From: Anoplopoma fimbria
Taxonomy: Eukaryota > Chordata > Actinopteri > Perciformes > Anoplopomatidae
NCBI RefSeq assembly: GCF_027596085.1
Contig: NC_072467.1
Coordinates: forward strand, 2,157,361-2,221,360
Direction of reading: 5' to 3'
DNA: 64,000 nucleotides
In this document: positions 27,311-59,115 of the stretch, piece by piece
How positions within the stretch are numbered: the stretch's first letter is position 1
How the letters are laid out: every line of letters starts with the position of its first letter
Notes under the pieces: model-generated
Seen by the model: the letters and a program-made list of their open reading frames with translations, nothing else
Told to the model about the DNA's origin: nothing
The model's database searches: none
Position numbers and translations under genes: made by a program

Positions 27311-28081
27311 TGGTTTATGAAGTATGTAAGTTAACCGTTTACCTCATTTAGTATTAGTAGTTTATTATAGTAGTATTCGTAACTTTTGTTTTTCCTTAAA
27401 GTTTCACCCCGGTCCGTCCCATTGGGCTTGTCCACAATGACACTGTCAGTAAAAAAATTATCCACAGGGCAAAACAAACGGTTGGGAACCTCCGACTTTA
27501 GAGTAGTGAGCATTAATTAAAATAAAAATCCCTCCTGTTTTTGGGAAGCATAGAGTCGTTAATGCTTTTGGTACCTCGCTGTTATCTCCACTGATCATTG
27601 TTCTATATCTTTAAATCCAGTAATATTCTCTGTGCTCTTTTACCTGATTTGACGCAGTTACATTTTTACAATGCTACATTGGTTGCAGAGAAACTCAGTC
27701 ATCGATGAAACTCAGGCAAAGAGAACAACGGCCAGCAGCACGAGTGCTCAGAAAGTGCAAAGTCAACACAGTATGAGATGATGCAAAATAATGTCATTGG
27801 TCACTAAGAAGACACAGTTGTGTGCAGGCAAAGGGACCTCTGTTATTATGCTTGAAATACCCCAAAGAAATAAAAAATAAACCACAAAGTAGGTGGCGTC
27901 ATGGCAACATTAACAAACAAAAAATATACACAAAGGTTTTGTGTCGTCAAACAACCTTAAACATCTACTGTACAGAAGAGCAAATATCTTAAACATGTAC
28001 AACTATACAAAAGTTGATGTGTTTGTTAACTGATGTGTGTAATATTAACAGAGGAAATAATGTGGATGACCAACTTTCCCA

Positions 28082-48849
<20,768 letters not shown>

Positions 48850-49223
48850 TTTGATGAGGAGACTCGTTACATCCTTCTGAAGTCGCTCCAGGGAAAAATC
48901 AAATCAAGAAAGACAAGATGTTGACTTTCAGCAGGCTCTGTCCGACGCATTCACCGTGTTGGCATTTAAGTAAAGAAGAGAGGAACCGAGCAGCACAAGT
49001 CCAGCATCCTGAAATCTTTTGTCATACTCCCGAGGTCCACATTGTCAAATAAAAAAAAAGAAAAAAGGCAAAAAGGAGGAGGGAGGTGGGGGAGGGAAAT
49101 AAACAGTCCAAACAACGCAAGATGAGAGAGGAAAGCGGTTCGGGGCTCGTCCCTTTCTCACATGAAACCTCCAGAAACCAGCAGGCTTGGTGCTTGGTGC
49201 TGAGCTAGGCAGAGCTGGGAGAA

Positions 49224-49233
49224 GTCACATGAC
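49224..49233. promoter_or_regulatory. Palindromic GTCACATGAC E-box/M-box upstream of rasgrf1
   Basis: GTCACATGAC fits the bHLH-ZIP (USF/TFE/MITF) site family and lies 375 bp upstream of the rasgrf1 ATG, followed by gcatgc. The transcription start is unknown, so a promoter role is only inferred. Confidence 0.3.
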
Positions 49234-51750
49234 GCATGCTTGGGAAAGCAGATTTCAGGACCTTGGACAGGGACGTTTCAACAAGATTGAGTTTCCTCTC
49301 AAGCCTACAGTATTAAGTAAGCACTGGGGATGCAAGAGAAGAGAAAAAAATAGAATTACAGACATTCAAGAGAGAAATGTCTCCTCATTAATCGCAATCA
49401 GCCATTTGTACTCCAGTATAAATGTTTTTCCTGTTCACTGATCACTGTCATTTACCTTTCAGCACATTCTTTCTGACAAAGTAAGCAATCAGTGTAGCTA
49501 TTTTGAGTTTTTAAAGTGGTTACATAATACATTAAAAGTTGCTCTATTGCCTAGAGGAGTCGTTTTTTTTGGTGCAGTTCAGCCTTTTAAATGAATTGCA
49601 GTTCAAATACTACATTTAAACTGTGTGTATGCGGTCCACTTACTGGCTCTTACATAGCTTTCAACTGCTTCTCATGGTCTTCATCCACCTGTGAGTGGGT
49701 AAACACCTGTACATCTCACTTCCATGTTTGAGTGAAATATAAACTAAAAACAAAGATAAGAAAGAACAAAACATTTCTTTACCCAACATACATACCAGTG
49801 TCTTTGCAGGTTTTGCTGATTTTCTCACACACCCAACTAAAAACCTCACATACTTAACATTACTGCCAATGGTTCATGCCATGATGTATTAGATTTCAGT
49901 TATAACTTGAAATGGATTACCAATTACATCAATTCTTTGCAAGTTGATTTTCATACTGTGGTCACAGGAATGAAAACAAGAGGGCCTTTATTCACTGCAG
50001 ACATTTTGACACAGGTGTTACTCATGACATGAATGAATGATGGCTCATGTCCCAGTGAGCCAGTATGCACAATACCAGGACAAAACCAAAGCATCATTCG
50101 GTTTTTCACTATACAGCCATGTCAAAATATCTTCTATGAATAAAATGCTCTAAAACAAGATTAGTTGCGATGTTAAAGTGATTTTTTAACTTGAGTTACC
50201 AACTGTGGTAACTCACAGTTGGATAAAGACTCTTAAAAAAACAACATTGGTTAGATTAATTTAACTATCAGATAAATGGATTACACTGAAAGAAACTTTT
50301 GAGTCTTTCAGAAAAATGACACAGTAAATTGTCAAATAATAAAAACTTCACCATTATGATGTGAATAAACATCATATATTAATTTATAGTCGTGAATCCT
50401 CTTGTATATAACTTTTACAACACATGTGGTTTATTCACAAGACAAAAAAATTATATTTAGAACTTACCTGGTAAATGAAGGTAAAACCATAATATTTAAT
50501 GTTTACATTTTAAGTTGCACGTAAACAATAATATACATATTTATATCTGAGCTTTTCTTCTTCACCTGATTTTATTTCCAGGTGAAGAAATTCCCAAAAC
50601 AGAAACACACTTATAGATTATAGAATCTCATTTGGGTTGGTCCTCTTGTTTTACATCTCATTTTTTCAATATGTTATTAACCTTTGCTCTGAACACTGTA
50701 TCCACCTTTTGCAATGAGACAGCGGTTGATAGGTCAATTACTTAAAAAGGGTAATTGCAAAAACCTGAACTTGCAGCGTGAGCTTCTTTGAACCGCACCA
50801 TGATGTCATGTTTGATCTGGCGGAGCTGTGTGTCTCAGTGGTTACAGAGCTGCACTATAAAACATGCTCCAGCACACAGCCAATATGCCTCTTTGAGCAC
50901 CCAATTTGTTTAAAAGGCACAGGCTCTAATCTGCTCCTGTCAGTCCTCCGGCTACTTCTCACAGAGGAGATTTATTTATTACTCCATCTCCATTGTTATC
51001 TGCCAACAAGCCTCTTTTTTCTTCAATTAGTCACTGGCTAGTTAGATATTAACCAAATATTTAAAATGAGTAATAATACAGGTGGTAAGTGATATCTGAT
51101 GCAATGTTATACATGCGCTAAGCAATTACTGCTGCCAAGTTTTGACTAGATTTGCATAGACACACATGTGAGAGGCTGATAACACTGTGGTTATTTTGGT
51201 CTGCTCTGTGTGAGCCAAGGTGCAACACAACGGGGCTGTTGTGTTTAATGTGGAGAGTTTCAGTCCTTCCTGCTCTGTAGATCACTGAACCTTAAGAGAG
51301 CAGTAAAATGATGTGTCTGAAAGTAACGCCTACTAGATTCTTAAATTAATTTGTGTTTAAAGTGATTTAGATTAGCAACAACACAGCAGCTTCTGTCAAA
51401 CTGTGACTCAGATTCTCTGCTAGAGAAAACGTCTCACAGAGGAGGGAGCATGTGTGTTGTTGATTATGTTTGTTTTTGTTTAAATGAGAATAGGTGACAT
51501 CTGTGCTGCTCACTACTCCATCATGAAGATTTTGTTAACCCCATTATTTTTCTGCTTAAATTGTAAAGTTAAACCAGCGCTAAACCAGAAAATTATTTCC
51601 ATCATCAATCAATCTGTTGATTATTTTTTCAACTAATAAAATAAATTACAAGACAGCTGTGAAAGTAATGAGCTGAAGGGGACGATGTCAAATATATTTT
51701 GTTGTCCAACTAGGATAGTTGATTATTTTATTATTATCATTGTCATTGTC

Positions 51751-51777
51751 GTTGTTGTTGTTGTTGTTGTTGTTGTT
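51751..51777. repeat. (GTT)n microsatellite
   Basis: Nine GTT units in gene-poor DNA upstream of rasgrf1. Confidence 0.95.
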
Positions 51778-54544
51778 TAAACAGACCAAAACAACTCCCC
51801 CTTATTTTTGCTTGATAAATGACTCAGATGGTTAATCGATTCTCAACATACATTTTCTGTCGTTTAATCTTTTCATCACTAATTAAAACCTTTAAAAAAG
51901 GCACATGTAGAAATCCACATTTGAATTGAAAAGCATAAACCTGTTAGACACCTATATTTTGCTGCAATACAATATGTTTTTCTAGTTAAAACATGAAAAT
52001 AATGCATTTGAGAACACAAGATCATTTTTAATTGTTACATAACATCAAATATTACATGAAATTTCATTTGATTTTGAATTGGTTTCACATACGGAAACCC
52101 AAATCTTCCCTAAAAGCTCAAACTCTTTATGTATCCACATGTTGTTTTTTTCACATTTATGACATCTGGTCAGACATGAGAACAAGAGAGAAAACAGTCA
52201 TGCATCACTGTCATTCTTGGTTGACATTGTGATCTGTGCCTGTGTGTGTGTATTTGTGCAACAATGTGGTTCTGTCAGTGTGCACATGATGTGTGTGTGT
52301 GTATGTGTGTGTGTGGTTGTGTCAAATGGTGTTTTCTGTAACAGCTCGTAGTGCTGTCAGTTTTCTGCAGAGGATGCCGCCGTGGTGTCCTCGTCTTTCC
52401 CTGAGCCGCCTATGAAAAGGCTCCAGTCTTAATTACATGATCCACCAGGCTTCTAATTCGCCACACTCCTCTCAAATGACATTTACTAATTACTTCTTCC
52501 TGTTTTAGAAACAGCTTTCTGAATTTTATCCAGGCTCCCTCATGCTCATTGTCATGTAAGAACAAGCAAGTTAGCTGTTGTGGCGGTCACAACCTATTTG
52601 ATTGAAAGGGAGTAAGCAAAAATACAAGCAGACATCTGAAATCCCTTTAGAGCATGATGTTGTGTCGAACAATCTGGATTTTCCGTAGAAAGGAATTACA
52701 TAAAATCAGAGAGATGTGGGGGGAAATGTGTGGACAAAAAGGGAAGAATTTCTTCAAAGAGGCAACAAAAATGTTCTTCCAGGTGACGCTTCAGCCTTAA
52801 CTGCTCAGTTCCCTCAGTGGTAATAATAGTGTGGAGCCACATTAACGCCTTATGCAAATGATCGCTATGTATGCTATTGTTCGACAGAAAATTAATAGAT
52901 CTATGTGAATGATAAAGCACGAGATAAAAGATTTTTCTCTTCCTTAAATTAATCCAAGACTCTGTAAAAGATATGAGACCTGATGCTTCAATACCTCCTG
53001 CCCAGTGCATGATGGGAAAACCAATGGCCACTGGCGTGCAAAGAATCTCTTAGAGTCAGGGGTGGAAATTCATTCACAGGGTCAGGGGCACCACTTTTTA
53101 TTAAGTGTCCTTATAAAGGGTTTATAAATTGTAACTAATGGTTTAGAAATCATTTACTATTGTTTGATAAATCAGTTATGAGCCATTAATGAAATAACAT
53201 GTGGCGGAAAATTACTATTGTTGTTTCTCCTCATCATTAAAAAAGGTTAATGGGTCAACAAGTCAGCGATTATACAGTTACAAGTGTTAATTAAGTCCCT
53301 AATAAAGGGTCATGACTTTCTCTTTCTCCAATAAACCAACAAGGCTACAGTTTAAAAGTTTTTAAAGTTATTAATTACATATTTTTCTCTCTCTCATGTT
53401 GGCAGTTGTAAATGTGGATACATTTCTGATACATTTATTTTGGTCTAGATGCACTGCAGCTCCTTTTCCAGAAGGTCAGAGGTCAAACAGGCTACTTGAG
53501 GGATCTTCATTAATTAAAGAGCTCCAAAGATGAATCAAGTAAGAGGAAAAACATAAAAAGTTTGAAATAAAGTTATTCTTATTTATTAACCAACTGACAT
53601 AAGCATTAGTATATAATGTATTTTTGCTTGTATTGATACAGCCTTTAGCTATAATATACACAAAGAGGGACTTGTTTGAAGGGTTATGGTTCATTTACAC
53701 CCTCAGGTTGCATCAAAGTGTCTCTTGAACTAACCAGAGGACACTTTTGGGAGCACTTGGGCAGCTTGAGTACCCCTTGAGCTGAAGGGTTGAATGCATA
53801 AACGTTTATTTTGATGAATGACAATAATCTTGGAAGAGAAAACCTGCAGTTGAATTTGAAGCTGTGCAAACCATCAAAAGAACATACTGTCATGTGTTCA
53901 CTTTCTGTTTGTTGCTGTGTTTTACAGGCCTAGCTTGGTTGCACTACAGTACAACGCGTTTTTGGGACTTTAACTGGAATGGAGGCTGACATGTCTCGAT
54001 GGCGGTCTCCAATGTGGCAGGCAGGCATTGCTCCCACGGCTGCTCCCTCTCAACTCAGGCTGATTCTCCTGTGTCAAGACCGGTTAGCTGGCCTGCCACT
54101 CACAGCTCATGAGTGGGGGAGTGGGAGAAACTGGACCCACCAGACACTGGCTGCGTAATGTGCGGGCAGTACAGTGATACTACTGGCCATGGCGCAAAAT
54201 ATCTTACCGTCAAATCGCATGTGTTTAGCAAATTACAGGACAGATAACCTGCTTTTTGTCTTGCTATCGGAGCTGGCTGTGGCCATGTGCTCCTCGCTGA
54301 CACTCTCATCGACGACAACCGTTGTGTAACAGCGCAGCGATGTTCCAGGGTCCGCAGGGCCCACTGAGTCTTGGTCACATGTAGGAAGTCTGGGCTTGCG
54401 CACATGCAGATTTCATGTCTGCCTGGGTGAGCCTTCACCGACTACAAATATTTAACTTTTATTTACAGTTCACCGTAACATCAGTGCTGTTTGAAGCTCA
54501 TGTCACTGTGCACATCATATCTTAAACCACAGTCATCTCAACTG

Positions 54545-54682
54545 TGTCAAGTCAAGCCAATTTAATTAATTTAACCCAATATCACAAATAATAAATTTGC
54601 TGCAGAGGTTTTTACAGCTTATGACAACCTCCCTCGCTTAGGTAAGACTCCCCAAACAAACCCCTTAACAGGAAAAATAAAT
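54545..54682 (-). mobile_element. Antisense copy of the repeat that hosts the 18-kb minisatellite
   Basis: Minus-strand blocks correspond to the repeat at 18009-18779: the ctgttaagggg / gtttggggagt start, a gctgtaaaaacctctgcagc middle and a tttatta..gtgatattggg end. The gatgtgaggg segment that amplified at 18 kb is missing or reduced here, so no array is present. Confidence 0.45.
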
Positions 54683-55017
54683 GAATGAAATGTCTGCAAG
54701 AGCAACTGAGGAGCGAGCCATCCTTCAGCACAGACACACATGCCATAGATATTGTCTGTACAGAACAGACCATCATAATAAAATTACATTATACACAATC
54801 TATATGACAAATGATACAGAGAATGTGAACATAAAGAAAAAAACTACTTTTATTTGAAACATGCTGCTTTTTACTCCACATGCACAATTCTATTTTTTGG
54901 AGCCCCCGATGAAACAGTGCGTACTGTTCGAGTACTCTATTTTAGGAGCAGTACATGAATTATAGAGCGAAGTGGCCAACAATGTGTATTGCATTCCCTT
55001 TCTACTGACCTGAGTGC

Positions 55018-55019
<2 letters not shown>

Positions 55020-55054
<35 letters not shown>
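55020..55054. repeat. (GA)n microsatellite
   Basis: About 17 GA units, followed by cgcgtgg. Confidence 0.95.
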
Positions 55055-55055
<1 letters not shown>

Positions 55056-55835
55056 GCGTGGCGAGTGTCTGTGATGAGTGACCATGAGCTGCTCTTGGAG
55101 TGTTGGTGAGCCGAGCGATGGCAAAATCCCTGCTCTTGGCAGCGGCCCAGGCCATTGTGATTTGTTTCCTCGCCGCTGCCTACAGGGTCGCCACCTGGCA
55201 GACGCTTCCTCCAATCTCCCTGGGTTACACAGAGTGCATCCACAGCAGGTCTGTAATTGAATTTCACACATGTCACAGTCAGCTTAATTGTGTTTGCTGC
55301 GAGGTGCGTGTACCTTGAAAAATTCAATCTTGATATGCTTGAGAATGATTGTGATGAGGGGGAATGCACTTCAGCTCCTCTGCACACTTTGAACTACAGT
55401 CACTAAAATAAATGCAGCAAGTTTGGTACCAAAACAGTAAAGGTTTAAATGTTGTGTAAACACTCTGAACTTCGGAGGGTTGACCTTGACCTGCTAGAGA
55501 TACGCCATTATCTGGATGCAACATTAATCTTCCATACCTTCTCCTGCAGAGCCACATGGTTTTTCTTCCTTGTTACCTTTCAGTACAGCGGTTAGGTAAG
55601 GTTAGGTGTTCGACCATGTTTGGGGTTTGTGTCGGCCAATCCAGGTGAAGGAGGCAGGATGTGAACCAAGCCTGAGGGAGAAGGTCTGTCTGGGAGGTGA
55701 AACGTCCCACATACATGAATGGCCCCTGGTCTCTCACCACTCTTTATAGCCTTAATAACCGTCATACATGTCACTAACTTTCACTTCAGCATACAAAAAG
55801 ATGTGAATTTATTTTATATTAAGATAATCATTACA

Positions 55836-56215
55836 GGGCTGCACGGCGGTGTAGTGGTTAGCACTGTGGTTAGCACTGTTGCCTCACAGCAAGAGGGGCC
55901 CGGGTTCATTTCCCGGGCTGGACAACCTTCTGTGTGGAGTTTGCATGTTCTCCCCGTGTCAGCGTGGGTTCTCTCCGGGTTCTCCGGCTTCCTCCCACAG
56001 TCCAAAGACATGCAGCTTAGGTGCATTGAAGACTCTAAATTGCCCGTAGGTGTGGATGTGAGTGTGAATGGTTGTTTGTCTCTATATGTCAGCCCTGTGA
56101 TAGGCTGGCGACCTGTCCAGGGTGAACCCTGCCTTCGCCCATTGACAGCTGAGATCGGCTCCAGCACCCCCGCGACCCTTAACTGGATAAGCAGGTTACG
56201 GAAAATGGATGGATG
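55836..56215 (+). mobile_element. tRNA-headed SINE-like teleost repeat with 13-bp target-site duplication
   Basis: It starts gggctgcacggcggtgtag, has a tRNA-like head with a B-box-like GGTTCATTTCC (55903-55913), then the familiar fish blocks ggagtttgcatgttctcccc, cggcttcctcccacagtcc, taaattgcccgtagg and gcgacctgtccagggtg. It ends with an atggatggatgg tail. GATAATCATTACA occurs at 55823-55835 and again at 56216-56228 as the target-site duplication. An internal gtggttagcact unit is duplicated in the head. Confidence 0.75.
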
Positions 56216-56510
56216 GATAATCATTACAAAATAATGTGCATTTGTATGAAAAACATAAAAGAATGAGTGAAATGTATGTGAGCCGATCAGGGGGAGGTGC
56301 ACTAGTTTGTAATTGTATTGTAAAGGCTTAAGATGATGCATTTCTAACTATGTTTAATTATATATATTTTGTTTTTGTAGCCTCTGTAGCTGTAACTGAA
56401 GAGACATTTTACAAGACTAATAAGACACAATTCAGTAAGTGGCAATTTAGCAAGCTAGAATATATACCTACAAAGATTGTTCTATTTAAAATCAAAGAAA
56501 ATGAAAACTG

Positions 56511-56512
<2 letters not shown>

Positions 56513-56564
<52 letters not shown>
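56513..56564. repeat. (CA)n microsatellite
   Basis: About 25 CA units in gene-poor DNA. Confidence 0.95.
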
Positions 56565-56569
<5 letters not shown>

Positions 56570-57108
56570 ATATATTATATGATGAATGAAGAATTTGTAA
56601 AGCCAAGCACAATCTTGTTAAATGGACACAGTTTAATTAAAGGTATCTTGTCAATGCACGAACTGGAGCAGCTGTGGTTCTCCACAGGTTCAGGACTTGT
56701 TTTCTTCCGACATTTTTCATTCCTACATTTGTGTTTCCACTTCCATTTAAGTGGAATCTCCAGACCGCAGTTTCTATCCGCTTTCCTTACTGTACAATTC
56801 TACATGAGACACAAACGCTCGCCTCAAAGTAGGCCAATTACCAGTCACTATGAATAAAGACATTAATGCAATGTGGCAGAGCCAAGAAGAGCCGCAAAGG
56901 CAGGGTGTCTTCCTTTAGCTAACATGAACTCAGAGGGGACACGTAAACAAGTCCCTCCGTTACATAATCAATCCCTTTCTCCTTGAAGCATCTTCTCTTA
57001 TTTCACACACACATTCCCCACCTTTTTCTTCTCTGAACATGGTTGATCTAACCAGGTCTAATGTCCTATTTCCTGTGGCTTTAACAATGTATAGCTGCTT
57101 CATTAATT

Positions 57109-57250
57109 CATCATGGTCTCCAGAGGATGAATTTTACTCCTTTTTTGAATCCCCTTACTCTCTTCGAGCACCACCATGAGGTTGACAATCCAAAGTGGGA
57201 ATATTTTCCAACTATTGGATGTATTGTTGTGCAATTTTCTACAGAATTCT
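57109..57250. repeat. Fragment of a common teleost repeat (caccaccatgaggttgac type)
   Basis: agcaccaccatgaggttgac and caactattggatgtattgtt match, from memory, blocks of the fish repeat also seen at 27010-27175. It is short and degenerate. Confidence 0.4.
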
Positions 57251-58924
57251 AATGACTGTGGTTCAGAGGTGGAAAAATGAATTACATTCTCCACAGTCGT
57301 TTTTTCTGTGCTTGTACCTTTTTAAATCTGTAATTTTACTTTTACTTAAATAGGCCCCTACATAACGTGTACAGCAAACAACACCCTCTGTCCTTTGACC
57401 CCTGATTAGGATGAAAACAGCAGAATGATCCATCTCCTTGAACAGACAGACATGCAATAAATTTTGTTTGTTCAGAATAGACCAACATAGCAAAATACGG
57501 TAAATTACTACATAAAATATAAACATATGGATTAGGGAGCACAACACAACAACCTCCATTTTGTGAATTGTAGTTTCTAACTCTTTGTTATATTCTTGGG
57601 TTTGGTTGTTTGAACGACTGTAACTGCAAGTGGAAGACAAATATGAGACTCAAACATAGATTGCCACTGCAGGTACAAGGCCCTGGCACCAGTCCGATTT
57701 TATTCACTGCCTAAATTAAAAGGGCACAGGAGACAGTTGTGCCATAACGGGCAGCAGGCACAGATTTCATGTGGAGTAACAGGGGCGACGAGGCGGCTCG
57801 CAAAGGGTTATTGCCAATATAGTCTCCGCAGCACTCAATCACTGTTAAATTAAATCTAAGGATGACAGATGCTGCCAATCAGCGACGGGTTAGTGAGGTC
57901 AAATTAAGATCCATACGCTGACCTTTTCCTCGGCCGGCTCCTTTCAGAGTGCCTATCATCAGGGCTTTCAATAGGGACTAATGAGCCTTAATGGTCAGAT
58001 CCTGGCAGAGTGCCATCGCTTACACTACAGCCCGGTGCTCACCAGGGCCAGGCGAGGTTATACCACTGTTGACGAGTGCTCAAAATAAAAACGCTATTAT
58101 CTCAGCTGTTGTAGTCAACAGCTCCTTCAACACCAGCGCCCCACCCAGCATGATCCCATCTTCAAGCCTCCTCAGTGTATTGGTTATTTTCTTGTCTCAG
58201 TGGAAGGGCAGATTTAAAGGACAGGGCTGGAAAAAGTCATTTTTTTTACATTGTCAACAAATCCTGTGAATGGACCAAAACTTACAATGGACTGATCCTG
58301 AAACAATTATTGTCTGTGTAGCAAAAGCCTGATACATCTAATTCCTCTGTGCCATAGACGTCATTGTTGTCCAAATCTATTAAAAACACATCATTGAGCC
58401 ACACTGTTACAATGGGTGGCCATGTTGTACTAGATAAACATGGGTAGTGTAGTTTATTTTGAGTAAATATCACATACACCGTCTTGCTGTACATACTCAC
58501 TAGAGCACTAAATGTTTATTAATCAAGGATCAACTGCCAGTCCTGAGAAGTGAAACCAGCAAATAACAAATCCTCTGGTTGCAAAAAAGAAGTAGGATTG
58601 TGAAGTCTATGACAGATTCAGCCTACCTCTCAGTAAACATTGTTAACTTGAGTTCATGATCTCAATCGCTAGTGTCAACTCTTATTCAATACAGCATGAT
58701 GTTCATTCAGTAAATGATGGTTCCATTAGAGTAAAATAGCTGATAAAGCAGAGTGTGCTTTACGGCGAGGCTACCTTGTGATTGACAGGATGCCACCACA
58801 GCGTTGGTCAGGGTGTTTTTTGTTTTAGAGCTTTAACCCTTTCACAGTGGGTTTTCAGTTCATGACTTTTTATTGTCGTCTAAAAACGCCTTGGTTGTAC
58901 TTGTTGCCACCCTCCCGTGTCACT

Positions 58925-59115
58925 TCTGCAAGGTTAAAAAAAAGATGCGACGGCTTTTAACCGAGATGGCGAAGTCGAGGCATCAAATCCGTAGTACACA
59001 AACCAATGGCTGTTGTCAAGGTGACTGTGTCCACTACTTATATACAGTCTATGGTAGTGATACACATCTTGAAATAGTCCACTACAATACACAAGTTCCT
59101 CCATTTTGAGAAACA
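58925..59115. repeat. Fragment of a common teleost repeat (ttatatacagtctatgg type)
   Basis: accgagatggcgaag, aaaccaatggctgttgtcaa and gtgtccactacttatatac followed by agtctatgg are familiar blocks of a widespread non-coding fish repeat. No coding potential. Confidence 0.45.

Larger units (their letters stand above)
23208..28081. other. ctsh-rasgrf1 intergenic region and rasgrf1 3' UTR
   Basis: It begins with the ctsh upstream region (ISRE-like site; CCAAT at 23322-23326). The LINE 3' fragment at 23621-24855 follows, then AT-rich DNA with degenerate repeats (26800-27310). The last part before 28082 is presumably the rasgrf1 3' UTR, transcribed leftward. Several minus-strand AATAAA signals (plus TTTATT near 25409, 25448, 25597 and 26877) leave the UTR end undecided. 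No further gene is recognised. Confidence 0.6.

Noticed and set aside
54890..55387. A 165-codon minus-strand frame with an LSLSLSLS stretch
   Set aside because: The stretch is the GA microsatellite; the rest shows no codon bias or homology.
55836..55920. A functional tRNA gene
   Set aside because: Only tRNA-like promoter boxes remain, followed directly by the SINE body; there is no intact cloverleaf.
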